Below, in pieces: positions 23,500 through 34,960 of a DNA stretch of 64,000 nt. The notes under the pieces are model-generated. The model worked only from the letters and a program-made list of their open reading frames with translations, ran no database searches and was not told where the DNA came from. Origin of the DNA: Lingula anatina (taxonomy: Eukaryota > Brachiopoda > Lingulata > Lingulida > Lingulidae); assembly GCF_001039355.2 (NCBI RefSeq), contig NW_019775980.1:177434-241433 (forward strand), written 5' to 3'. A program made the translations under genes and the position numbers. Each line of letters opens with the position of its first letter. The stretch's first letter is position 1.

Positions 23500-25391
23500 T
23501 TATTCGAGCATTAAATGTGACAGTTACATTTGTTAGCCCTCTATACTACAAATAGATAAATAAATGAATAGGTAGTTACATATCAATATGGATTACTACT
23601 TATACAGTGTTAAAAAATACTTATTACAATTGTAAATAGTTCAATACACTGGGAGAACATACATTTTACTTTTGTAGGCTTATAGCTATATGTACCTAAT
23701 GTGCCATGCTTTTGGTACATATATTATAGCAGGAAGAGGCTACTTCAGTGTGGCGGATGCTCATTTCTTTTCGAAATTGCCCTCTGGATGTATTTACCAA
23801 CAGCGTGCAATTCTTTCTCATTTTCAGGGCTTAACATGATTTTAACCTTCTCGTCACTGCTTGCTAGGTGATGTATGTCACATTTAGGAAATAGTTTTAA
23901 CATGCCCTCCCTCTCTTTTACATGGTGTCTACATTCCAGTAGGAAGTGCACTTCATCCTCGATTGCAGGACAGTGGGGACAGAATTTTTCCTCGCATGGT
24001 GTTTTAGGTCTGGTGTAGCGTCCTCTTTCCATTTCCAGATTATGATCACTGACTCTAATTTTAGCCACTTCCCTTTTTAATGACTGAGGGGCATTAGTCT
24101 GCAGGTACTTTTCAATTTTGTAGGACTTTTTTATGAGACTATAAGTTTTTTAACTTGGTGCTTTGTGGATCAGTTAACTCTTCCCAGAACGTTTTTTCAA
24201 TTTTAGCATTGATTTCTTCTTCAATATTGTAATGTGTAATCACGTTGACAGGGAAGAGTTATCTAAAACACTAAGAGACTTAATTATAAATAAACCTAAA
24301 GGTATGGCAATTTATTTAAAGAACAGTTTGAGTTCAGCTCATGAGTTGAGTGTACCATAAGTTATAGTGTTTACTTAGTTATAATCTTCAACCTTAATCA
24401 TAGCTTTTTTGTTTTGTTTTGTTTTGTTTTGTTTTGTTTCTAATATATGTACAAAGTTCGGTGACCTGTAGGCCCACGAATCCGGGTGATTTGTATATCT
24501 CTATCACATGTCATGTTAATAAATAAATAATATTACTATTCCAAACAACACATTCGGATTGGGTATTTATCCCAGATTTATCTTGTGACTTTGTAAGGTT
24601 GAGTAACAGGAAAACTAAGTGAACAACTGGGTAGGTGTAATATTCCTCTTTCCAATCCTCTTAAATCTGTTAAATGCTAGCAAGGGTGGATCCGGGTAGA
24701 TCTTCTGCAAATTACAGCTTTTTTTTTGTAATATCTTTTTTAATACCGTTGTTAGTGAACGTGAATATGTGTCGCTGTTTTTACATCACTTTTTATACCA
24801 TCAGTTACAAAGATTTTTAATAAAAAAGTTTACTTCTTTTCAAATTCCTCATTTGATGTATTGTTCCTTGCGAATCAATGAGATCATTTAATAATGACGT
24901 TGGACATTTTATGGAGGTACTGGAACGTATCCAAATTAGTGTTCCTTTATCATTCAACTTGCCACTGTCCATTTCAGCGCCAATCCCGGCTTGTGAATGC
25001 CATGCACATGGTGATGTCCGCTATGTCACGTGTGATGGGAGAGCCTTCAGATTTAACACTCCGCCCGGAGATGTTGGTATAATGGCAAAGTCTATAGGTG
25101 GCTGGCTTTGGTATATAATAACGGAACAAGAATTCTTTGATGACGGTCCGAAGACTCGTCTGACAAAAGTGAAATACCAGATTTTTTCTCACTACGTGAT
25201 CATTGAGTACAAAGACACTCCAGATCCAAATGGGCTGTACACAATAACTGTAAGTATTCTCTTCCTCTACTCTCTCCATCCTCTGCCCTCTCTCTCTCTG
25301 TCTCTCTCTCTCTCAGACCACTTAGTATACTACTTCCAATAGGTAATAACTTGCCTGCGTCCTGTGAACTATTTAGCTACAAAACATTGTG

Positions 25392-25443
<52 letters not shown>

Positions 25444-25695
25444 GTTGATAATAGACGGTTTCCACTGCATTTTTCTTATTATTATCCAGACAACGGAGGA
25501 GGTGGTATTTGTAACTGTTAGTGGGTTTGTTTGATGTTTGTTATTTCGAAATCTTCGACTCAGTTATTTGTCTTGGAAGAGGCTGCGCTCTCTCCATCCT
25601 TTACCTCTGACGAGAAGGTTATATTTTTGTTACAATTGTTACTTCGGAATGCCCATATAAGGGATTATCGAAGTATGTTGATAAGCGTTCATGTG

Positions 25696-25730
<35 letters not shown>

Positions 25731-27060
25731 TGGTTTTCAAGTTTTGAATGTCTATGTGCATTTTCTTGCTCACAGTACTAAATGTATCATTCTGATTGTT
25801 TTGTGGATTACTGGTAAATGAACTTGACCACAAATTTTGGGGATGATACGTATAATCCAAAGGCCCACTTATACCAGAAAACGCTGCATAAAATGCAGCG
25901 AAATTCCAACTTCCATTACTATCTTGTCATGCATGTGTCAGGAGACGAGTGGATGTTGAAAGTTTGACTCCCGGAATGATAACAAATTTGTCCTTTTTCC
26001 CTTTCTTTTTTTAATTATTAAGAGCAAAATCTTATCTTCATTCTTTTTCTATGAATTGATTTATAATTGATCAAGAATAATGATGGCCATAACATTGTTT
26101 TCAAATAAGTACATGTGGAGACAAACGGCATTGCTGCATGATTTAAAGGTCCGTGTATAGGGGGAGGGGGCAAAGCCAATAGTGACAACTGTATACCCAG
26201 TTTACATCTCAAATGCATACATTTTTGGTAGAATTTTGCTACTGATGTTAAGGGATTCCGAAGTCTGCGCTCAGTTGAGCTGGGTCATCTGGTTTGTTTG
26301 TTTGATTGTTTGACTGTGAAGCCCAAAGAAAGTAATAAACAAATTTTGATGAAATACTCAGGATAGATCACAAGTGGCACAAGGACGAAATTATTAGAAT
26401 TTTGTGATGATCATTCGATGAATAATAATAAATGAATTAACTAACTATGTACAGATTTTCATGAAATTTACAGGATATGTAAGAAATTAACCAATTTCAT
26501 AAATTTTTAGGAGAGGTCAGAAATGGATAAAGAAAGAAATGAGAATATTTGGATCCATTAATTAATACTAAGTTATTTGTTGTAAAACAGGTTGTGCAAT
26601 CTGAGTTCTTTTCTAGTTATATATTTCATGCTTATTATTATCATTTTTATTATGGAAAGATAACACTATCGGGATTTTATCATCATTGCAGGTGGAAAAT
26701 GATATTATACCTGGTCCGCCGCTGTTTGATGATGCTGTAAGCCTTGGTCCTGCTGGGGCGCCTGGTGTTTTGTTCGTGGGGGGCGGTTTTAATATCTCGG
26801 TAATTGATGTAGATGGCGATTTGTACATTGAGGTTAGTTGCACGCTCCTGCCACCCGTCCTGTTCGACATTAGGATACGTGTGGCCCGACATTGTCTCCA
26901 GATTCACATCCCTCCGATCTGGCAATCCTGGATGGAAGGGATATGTGGAGATTGGAATGGATTTCCTGCAAACGATGTTGTCGCTCTTGTCGGCTTTCCA
27001 CAGGTTTTACCCGCGCCGGTAATGGGATTCCCTTTCCAACAAACGACGACGATGCCGTAA
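22044..27060 (+). CDS. VWD gene A: secreted single von Willebrand D-like domain protein
   Basis: Exons 22044-22230, 24978-25249 and 26692-27056/27060; intron phases 1 and 0. The ATG (GAAGATGAC) precedes a signal peptide (VAVLLIIALTTVTSVTGA), then GPIPLTPEEEAQ and an acidic, proline-rich linker to residue 66. The VWD-like domain has C68-E-C70 and GDVRYVTC81DG, matching the GDPHYxTxDG start of VWD. Exon 3 gives C203, LPPVLFD, RHC221 and GIC238GDWNG, matching the GLCGNFNG end. Six cysteines are fewer than in a full VWF D domain. The FP-stop found in the other copies is lost here: the frame runs to a TAA inside a GTAAGT donor; if spliced, it ends two codons later in the next exon (stop at 27494), 276 aa. 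Probably extracellular; specific role unknown. Confidence 0.8.
22880..24540 (+). mobile_element. LINE fragment in intron 1 of gene A (shared with B)
   Basis: Plus-strand remnants read LKDIGFTTFEQLFKSCI, FYIGVHRFTPILALYGEVGW and, after a stop, IIRYWNRSIAMDNNRLAKRL, the C-terminal region of non-LTR reverse transcriptase ORFs. The homologous piece at about 33140-34240 has W where A has TGA. The 3' end reads GTAATTAAT-like A/T sequence near 24520. A second, minus-strand LINE fragment interrupts it at about 23466-24235. Confidence 0.65.
23466..24235 (-). mobile_element. 5'-truncated LINE insertion nested in the intron-1 LINE of gene A
   Basis: On minus, 24068-23745 reads RVSDHNLEMERGRYTRPKTP, then CPHC and EDEVHFLLECRHH, the cysteine/histidine tail of many non-LTR retrotransposons. 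Its 3' end is an ATT repeat (23468-23503 on plus as AATAAT). Gene B has uninterrupted LINE sequence at the corresponding place (about 33770). Confidence 0.7.
24878..24977 (+). other. Conserved open extension upstream of exon 2 of gene A
   Basis: The frame stays open before the exon 2 acceptor, giving LERIQISVPLSF and LPLSIS. D has almost the same peptide, but B has stops here. It is most likely a conserved intron end (branch point and pyrimidine tract) rather than coding. Confidence 0.4.
25395..25441. repeat. (TA)n microsatellite in intron 2 of gene A
   Basis: About 23 uninterrupted TA units. A GT microsatellite follows at 25692-25731. Confidence 0.95.
25692..25731. repeat. (GT)n microsatellite in intron 2 of gene A
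   Basis: Continuous TG/GT run with one GCG interruption. Confidence 0.9.
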
Positions 27061-27135
27061 GTAGATTGTATTTTATCTGGAATATGTGTAAATAAAACAC
27101 ACAAGATTGCTGAAGTTAATATCTCTCTATCTCTA

Positions 27136-27300
27136 TCACACACTCACACACACACACACACACACACATACACACACAAACACACACAGCACCCGACGCC
27201 GATGACGTTAGTGGATTGTATTTTACCTTGAATATATATATCTTATACATGTATCCACGAGATTGCTGAAGTAACTTTCTCTCTCTCTCTCTCTCTCTCG
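27136..27300. repeat. (CA)n and (CT)n microsatellites downstream of exon 3 of A
   Basis: CA repeats (27136-27188) and CT repeats (27274-27300). B has the same pair at 36291-36360; C and D have GA/GT equivalents on the opposite strand. Confidence 0.9.
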
Positions 27301-27489
27301 CTGCATCTCCCAGGAAACGTTTTTTACTAAAAACGTATTTCGCACCCAACTCATCAGATTTAAAAACATTAATTTTGTGTCCTGATTTTTCAGCCTTTTG
27401 CTATTCCTCACATAAATAATTTGTCTCTACCGAAATCATGACAGAAGCCGATAAAACTATAACCTTTGTCTCATTTCTCTTTAAACCAG

Positions 27490-27638
27490 GATATAACTCT
27501 ACGATCCATGGCGTTATGACCAAAGAGCGACTACCACCAACTCTGTACAAGCAGTGTCTTCTTTCTCCAGTCACTAATTTTCATGTGGAACACGGGAAGC
27601 GCTGGACGCCGTTTTATGTTCCACAACCGTTGACTTAG
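27490..27638 (+). other. Probable 3' exon of VWD gene A
   Basis: A CCAG acceptor follows the conserved GTAAGT donor at 27057. The block after it (GATCCATGGCGTTATGACC, GTACAAGCAGTGTCTTCTTT, GAACACGGGAAGCGCTGGAC) is present in all copies. One frame is open here and in B and C (MTKERLPPTLYK, VEHGKRWTPF) but has the wrong phase for the upstream donor. I infer a 3' UTR exon, possibly a decayed C-terminal exon. Confidence 0.5.
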
Positions 27639-28499
27639 GTTACTACGGACCATGTCACAAATTGTTCGAAACCTTTTCCAAGGGAATCTTTCTATCTTTT
27701 GACTTACCGAATTGAGAACAGTTGATAATTTGATTTTCTCACTTATATTTCTTTGGTGAACGTCCATTTGAGAGTCGAAAATTCACAAAGGAACGGAATC
27801 ATGGACAATGGAACTGAAATTTGTGGGGGTGCAAGCTACTCTTTCGGTTCTAAGATAACTATTTTTTGTTTTTGATTTTAACATTGATCGAGGTTTTTAA
27901 TGCCTTGAAATGCAAATTCTTGCATGTGTTTTTTTGTAAAAAGGTTGAATTAAACAGGTGTATGACATTATTTCGAGGATGTAATCAAATTTGGAGAAAT
28001 CTCCAAACACAAGACTGACATTGACAGAGAAAAAACATTTGGCATTTAAAACAAAGGCAGTGTGTCACAAAAGAAGAACGTACTTCTAGTACTTTAAAAA
28101 TTTTCAAAAGTTTCGATTGATGAGGCTCACCTGGTGAAGTACAGTGGAAACGTGATTTAAATTGGGTACGATATAGTGACAATAGCTTCAGGTGTTTTAA
28201 CGTTTTAATTTTTAATTTATATTTCTCTTCAATTCGTTTCGCCGTGCTTGTGGCTTAAAATCGTTATAAAATGGTATCATTGATATCAAATAACTGTAGT
28301 TTGTTTTAATTATGTTAAAAGAGGAAAATGGTAAAATCCATTGAAATTTTTATAATTAGTCTAAACTTTTTATATTATAAAGACATCTTCGTTCAAAACA
28401 GCCCTACAACATCATGTAAAAACAAGTCCTTTCTCGTACTGGTTCTGTGACTATTTATTTTACACTCAGGCATCATTTTTAATGATAATAATAAATAAT

Positions 28500-28745
28500 T
28501 TAAAAGGTTAATACATTAAGTAAATAGCAATGTCTCAAAACGTTTCTTATAATATATGGAGCTTGTTTATGTGCCAAACACATGCCATTCCCTCTGCTAA
28601 AATCACCTTCTTCATGAGCTTTATGTATTTTTTGTAATTTATCTGCGTCAATATTTTCCCATGCCTCCTGAATGCCTTTAACATGTTGTTCTTTTGTTCT
28701 GGGCGTGACGCGCGTTGTTGTCAAGTTGTCAACGGGAATCAATAG
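28500..28745 (-). pseudogene. Spacer ORF fragment, copy 2 (function unknown)
   Basis: The best-preserved copy: 80 codons open on minus, with VDNLTTTRVTPRTKEQHVKG, IQEAWENIDADKLQKIHK and AHEEGDFSRGNGMCLAHKQ. It contains no recognised catalytic motif. It lies between genes A and B on the strand opposite to both. Weak resemblance to a Tc1/mariner C-terminal segment at TPRTKEQ. Confidence 0.4.
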
Positions 28746-28843
28746 GGAAATACACGCTTAGATGACAGGCTTTGCAAATGTTCTGCACTGTCAATTTAAA
28801 ATAAATTTCTGTAGGCTGCAAATAACCCACTCCACGTCCTCCG

Positions 28844-28851
28844 TATATAAA
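28844..28851 (+). promoter_or_regulatory. TATA-like motif in spacer between A and B
   Basis: TATATAAACCAGGCTGGG with TTTCAGTACC about 25 nt downstream, same context as 10585-10592. Confidence 0.3.
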
Positions 28852-28859
28852 CCAGGCTG

Positions 28860-29995
28860 GGCTTTCAGTACCTCATGACATTGGGAGTACGGCCGCTATC
28901 TGTCAACCCCCCCCCCCTCGTTTGCCCTCCTTCTGCATGAATTATACTGGTACAGAAGAACAATGAACACACATATATCAGTTTATTCAAAACCAAATAA
29001 ATATTGACTTAACTCTCCCTGAAAATTCATTGAAACAGTTGTGTTTAAGAAGTCTTGGCACGAGTTCTGGTATACGCACGGCGGCGGTCAATGCGTTAGA
29101 TATGCTACACTTGTGGTGGCGGTCATTGCGTATAATGAAACGAAGAAAATACAAACTGAGCATTCATTAACCCTTGATAAAATCGCAGTGCATCCTTACA
29201 GCAACAATTAAATTATAATTTTCTTATCAAAGATTATTTAGCAGTTATGGTGCCTGCTGGTTGGCTGTATGATTTGCACGGGTGGATTCTTTAAAATCTT
29301 TTTCCACTTTGCCGTATCACTGCTGCTACTTCACCCTGGTCAAGAAGGGGCAGACATATGTAGAGAGACTGACAAAAGAACATAAATGCTCATTTTGAAA
29401 TGCTAAGTTTAAAAAATCAATACTTCTGGAGTATTTGTGGGCCAATCATATTCTAAAATATCATGTCACTTTTAAATCACTTAAACGGTTTCAGAAATAT
29501 TATCTAAAAGTTGATTTTCCGTAAATGCATTGAAGCATTTAAAGAATTTACTCCATGAAGACATTCACAAGTTCCAGAAATCTAATTCACGCGTACAACA
29601 AAATAGCACTGCTGTACATTATTGCTACAGTGCGAAGGTACATATCAATTTCTTACTCACCGCAAATAGGTGAGCCCGGTAACAGCTCATACGGCTTAAT
29701 GCATCACTCTATTGATCTTTTCCATTTCATCTATTCTGTATCTACAACGAAGAGTTCTTTGCGAAAACAGGAAATACTCAAGAGAAGTCTGCTAAATGAC
29801 CAAGAGGGTAGTATGAGGCAGAGAGTTTGACGTGACCTGCATACACGTAGAATTGTTCTTCTGTATGATAAAAGACACGTACTGTGATTAATGAAGTGAT
29901 TTTTTTAACATCTTTATTCTCAAGAGGGTTAAATATTGATACAGTATAAATAAAGGTGGCAATTCGCCTAGGCATTATATGCTCACCTTTGAAAT

Positions 29996-30036
<41 letters not shown>

Positions 30037-31400
30037 CAAGAAAAAGACGGTGACGAGGACATGAGTGGCATTAGAGGGGAGTGAGGGGCAGGGCATGGGG
30101 GAAAGGTAATTATGAAGTGATGACAATGAAGAAATTCATGTGAGAACCAAGTGGGAGGAAACAGATGTAGGCTTATAGCGACTATGCAGAAACAACTTAA
30201 TATGGCCTCATTTTAACATTAAACAGATCTGGGATGATAGAAATGTCAGGTAAAGCCCAGTAAGATACAACAAGTTATGAAAGCCGATGATAACACTGAC
30301 ATTGTGGAACTTACATATGATGTTGAACAATATACTGAAAATTACCGTTTGTATGTTACTGATATAATATCGTCCACATATACATGTATCTATCATGTAT
30401 AAGGTTTCGAGTAAAACAAGATATGGCAGTTTGTGTTGGATAAATATATATTGACTTATCGATGAGAGTGAGGATTACTGATGACAATGTGCTGTGGATA
30501 GGAACGTTATAGATGAAGATGCTGGTGTCGATCAGGAGACGTTGACACGGGGCTGATGCATTTTTGCTACTCAGCGTTTCCAGGAAAAAGTAAAATGAAG
30601 GTGTGTTAATAGAATAGTGTGACTTACTTATCCCTAAAAAACAGAAAAAAACACTGCATTCGCACATGAAAAATCCTGATGAATCTACGAGGTGAAAAAA
30701 ACACAGCTTTCAAACCAACATATCAGCTTTACAAGCGACGTTCAACTAGAAGACCTGTTTCTCCAGTACAGGTAAATTTCTCCCTCATACGATATATATA
30801 TATGGCTTGATAAGAAACATGACACTAGCAGTTTGTATTTAAGATACTCTACCTTACAACGAGGGAGGGTAAGGTATACCAAGCTTGATATATTCTGTAT
30901 GAATGTAAATAGGTTCTTATTTTATGATGAATGAACAAAGTTGTTATTTTAATTGTATTTGAAAATACACATGTACAAACGACAATGGAAGTTAGGACTT
31001 AGGATTTTACAAATCAAAAGGGGGAAGAAATATCAAATGCTTTTAAAAACGCTTCCGTGGTTTCAGAAAAGTGATTAAAATGAACATTAAACGTTGATTT
31101 TCCATAAATGTAGAGTTCCATTTGACACGTAAGATACATTTAATCTCGAATTTGATAGAACGTAGAAAGATGATTAAATGATTTAGTGGTTGAGGGTTTT
31201 ATGGCCAACGTTTACCACAAAATGAAGTTTTCTGATCCAATTTCTTCATTAAATATGCGACGTATTTCCTATTCCAATCATATTTTACCTCAGCTCCTAA
31301 ACGCTAATTAACATCTTCAGATGACACAGAATATACTGCAACATATGGCAGTAAAAACACAGATTTTACTACTAATGAATCATAACGTAGTGACTGGGGA
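28860..31400. other. Gene-free spacer between A and B
   Basis: Unit-derived repeat sequence: about 29240-29340 matches 10890-11000 and the reverse of 54600-54720. About 30590-31200 matches 15700-15850, 16850-17580 and the reverse of 50460-51180. It contains an ATA microsatellite (30000-30036). No coding sequence supported. Confidence 0.5.
30000..30036. repeat. (ATA)n microsatellite
   Basis: About 12 AAT/ATA triplets. Confidence 0.9.
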
Positions 31401-32326
31401 TGGGGAAAGATACGTACGCCAGGGCAAATAAATTAGCAACGCGCGTCTTTGTATAGCTAACACAAAACCATGAATCAGCTTGAACAAATATAGAATTGGT
31501 CAGAAATCGCAACAAAAAGGCATGATTTATAGTACAATAGAAATTACATGTACATTTCTTCGAAGGAAGATGTCTAAGCATATAACTATAACTCGAACTG
31601 AACATATTAATGATAAGATGTCACGCATGTGCAGTGTGGAATATACATGGGCGAAATAAGATTGAAAAAGTAAGACCTTACGTAATCTAACCACACAAAA
31701 ATTTCTGCTTAAGACGGCTGAAACCCACATTAATTAAGCTAGAATGTCTTCAAAAATACTAAATATTTCAAACATTAGGTAAAATCACTGATTCAGAATC
31801 TATTTCAGGGTTCTTTGTGGTTTAATTAAGAAAGGCTTCTCGATTTTAGCGGATGGATCGAAGATTTTCTTAAGTCTCCTGAGGGGGGGGGGGTGAGGGA
31901 TAACAACAAGACATCAATACTGAAGGATTGTTGATGTTGATTGTTGATGTGAGTGGACGAGGACAAAATATGAACACATTTGATGGTCCCCTCGTATGAT
32001 TATATTTGTCTGATGTCTGGGATGACATTTAGTTTGCAGATTATAACTCACTGAGCAACAGACTTGTAATGTTGTGAGGCAGTGAAACTGATTGACTGAG
32101 AAAGAAAAGACGTGAGAATTGGCTAACTCAAATACATTAATCTATCATAAAATGAGTTTGACTAACATAAATCACTTTCGGACAGATCTTACTTTTCTGC
32201 TCCACACAGGGGTCACAGTTTACAAAATTTCTCTAATGTTCGAAAGTTTCTTTAATGTCTAGGACATTTTTGTAGATGAGCAATTTACGACTAAAATGTA
32301 TTAGAATGAAACATTTTAACTTGATT

Positions 32327-32447
32327 TAGGCCCGTAGCTAGCAATTTCAAAAGGTTGTACCTTGAAAACAATTTACGCAGAACGGACCTTTTCCCGGCAA
32401 AAAGTGCGTTTTTTCGAACCCCCAAACCCGCCCAGGCTTTGGGCCTG
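32327..32447. mobile_element. 121-bp hAT MITE, paralogue of 21543-21687
   Basis: Termini TAGGCCCGTAGCTAGCAA and GGCTTTGGGCCTG; flanking TGATT/ATATT are mutated relatives of the AGATT duplication in A. It is shorter by an internal deletion. It was duplicated with the gene, not inserted independently. Confidence 0.8.
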
Positions 32448-32709
32448 ATATTATTTAACTGTCATCGCCGAAGATCTCACCTGCACCAAAATGGCAAAGA
32501 CCACCATAGCATGCTTTGAAATTCACTAAAAATTGAATAAGAGAGATATTAAATGGACCTTGCAGTTCTCCTCTCTCTCTTAGTTTCTTTATTTTTATTT
32601 GTAAAACCCACAACTCATCTGCATTTACCTACACACCTTGGTAGAACGCGCATGCTCACTCTCACTTTGCCAACGTGGAGAATTGCTACGTGCCCACCTT
32701 TAAAAGTTG

Positions 32710-32717
32710 TATAAATA
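32710..32717 (+). promoter_or_regulatory. TATA box of VWD gene B
   Basis: TATAAATA 91 nt before the ATG, in the same conserved promoter block as gene A. Confidence 0.8.
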
Positions 32718-32800
32718 AGAAGAACGAGACAAAGAGCGTCGCAGTTGGCATTTCTCCTTCTAGTCTGCTACACATTGGACAAGAAAAGATTCTCTTGAAG

Positions 32801-34923
32801 ATGACAGGACAAGGTGGCCTGGCCGTGCTTCTGATCATCGCTTTGACAACGGTGACACCCGTTACTGGCGCGGGTCCCATCCCCCTTACTCCGGAGGAAG
32901 AGGCGCAAAGAGACGATGCTGCGGCTGATATGGCTAACCTTCCACCAGAGCATCAAATGGAACCTGAACTGCCCCCGGGTCCTATACGTAAGTTACAATT
33001 TTCACTAAAATTGCAAACTTGGCCGAATATGAAAATGGAGATTAATCGTTGATGACTTTAACCTACACATGTAGGTGTTGGCAAGAAAGTCATTTTGCTG
33101 CAACTTTTAATGAAGCACAGAGGTTTTAGGTGAATTTCCCTTGTTATTCCGATTTTAGAAAACCGTGAAGAGATAATATTGAATAACACCGTAAGTATAC
33201 AAATTGACAGAATTGTCGTCTTCAAACATGATAAAGAAACTAGAAATCTGGGTAGATTGCGGATTCTCACACTTTTTCACAAGGAAAAGTTAGCGAAAGG
33301 GGTCAGCAGAGGGCTAGGTGGTACTGTATGACAAATAAGATGAATAGTTTGAAAGATATTGGGTTTACTTCTTTCGAACAGCTGTTCAAATCATCTATCA
33401 TGCCCATGGGGGATTTGGTCACTATATTGGAGAACACAGATTTACACCAATATTAGCACTTCACGGTGAAGTCGGTTGGATGCCACTAGTTTACACTCAA
33501 TGGATGTTCATAATTAGACACTGCAATAGATTAATAGCCATGGATAACAATAGACTTACCAAGAGATTGTTTGAGTACTTAGAGCTGGTACATGGGAAAG
33601 TAATCCAATTATACAAGGTGTTATGGAAAAACAATATTCTGAAAAAACCAACGCTAAGAACATATGTGCTTTTCGAACAAATCACTTACACCTTCAGTTG
33701 TAAGTGATTTGTTAAGCTATCTATGGGTAACGCCTTTAAAAAAAGTACTGTGCCAATTTAGATGCGGAATACTGCCGCTGAGGCTTCGTCCCGCCTTTGC
33801 AAATTGTGTGATAAGAACATGGTGGAGGATGACCTTCATTTTGTGTTGGTGTGTCCCCTATATGAGGACATACGATGTAAGATTCTGGGAGACTTGGACT
33901 GTAGTCATGATGACAGGGAAGATTTATATAAAATACTAATAGTCTTTTAAGATTGTAAAATTGAAAGTATACCTAAAGACGTGGCAATTTATTTAAATAA
34001 CAGCTTTAGTTAAGGCAGTCAGCTCAAGAGTTGAGTGAACTATATTGTGTTTGCTTAGTTAAAACTTTCAACCTTAATCATATATATATTTTTTGTTTTT
34101 TATTTTATTTTATTTTTTTCTGTTTCTGATATATGTACAAAGTTCGGTGACTTGTAGGCCCATAAAGCCGGGTGATTTGTATATCTCTTTCACATGTCAT
34201 GTTAATAAATAGATATTTATTATTCCAAGCAACACATTAGTGCAGTTTAATTGGCCCATTTTTATCTTGTGACTGCTATCAAGGGTGGATCCGAGCAGAT
34301 GTTCTGCCAAAAACAGCTTTTGGATATCCTTTTTTGTAATATCTTTTTCAATACCGTTGTTAGTGAACGTGAATACTAAGGGGGTTTTCCGTGTCGCTAT
34401 GTTTTTACATCACTTTTTATATCATCAGTTTTAATGAAAACATTTTTTCTTTTTTTTCTTTTGATGTATTGTTTCTTAAGTATCGGTTGCATTCACCTTT
34501 AATGATATAGATCATTTAATGCTGACTGTGGACCTTTAAAGGAGTGCTGGAAAGTATCCAAATTAGTGTTTTTCTGTAAATAAAGTTACCCCTGATCATT
34601 TCAGCGCCAATCCCGGGTTGTGAATGCCATGCGCATGGTGATGTCCGCTATGTTACGTGTGATGGGAATGCCTTCAGATTTAACACTCCGCCCTGGGTTG
34701 TAGGTATAATGGCAAAGACTGTACGTACCTTATTTTGGTATATAGTAACGTCACAGGAATTCTTTGATGGTGGTCCGAAGACTCGTCTGTCAGCAGTGAA
34801 ATTCAAGATCTTTGGTCACTACGTGATCATCGAGTACAAAAAGACTATAGATCCAGATGGACTGTACAAAATAACGGTAAGTTTTCTCTTCCTCCTCTCT
34901 CCCCCTCCTCTACTCTCTGTCTG

Positions 34924-34960
<37 letters not shown>

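Noticed and set aside
24878-24977. Extra coding sequence before exon 2 (ERIQISVPLSF)
   Set aside because: Stops in B at the same place and a strong acceptor with matching phase immediately downstream favour intron.
27320-27362. CTGATGAGTTGGGTGCGAAAT on minus as a hammerhead core
   Set aside because: The intervening bases do not pair as stem II, and the homologous positions in B, C and D do not preserve the boxes.
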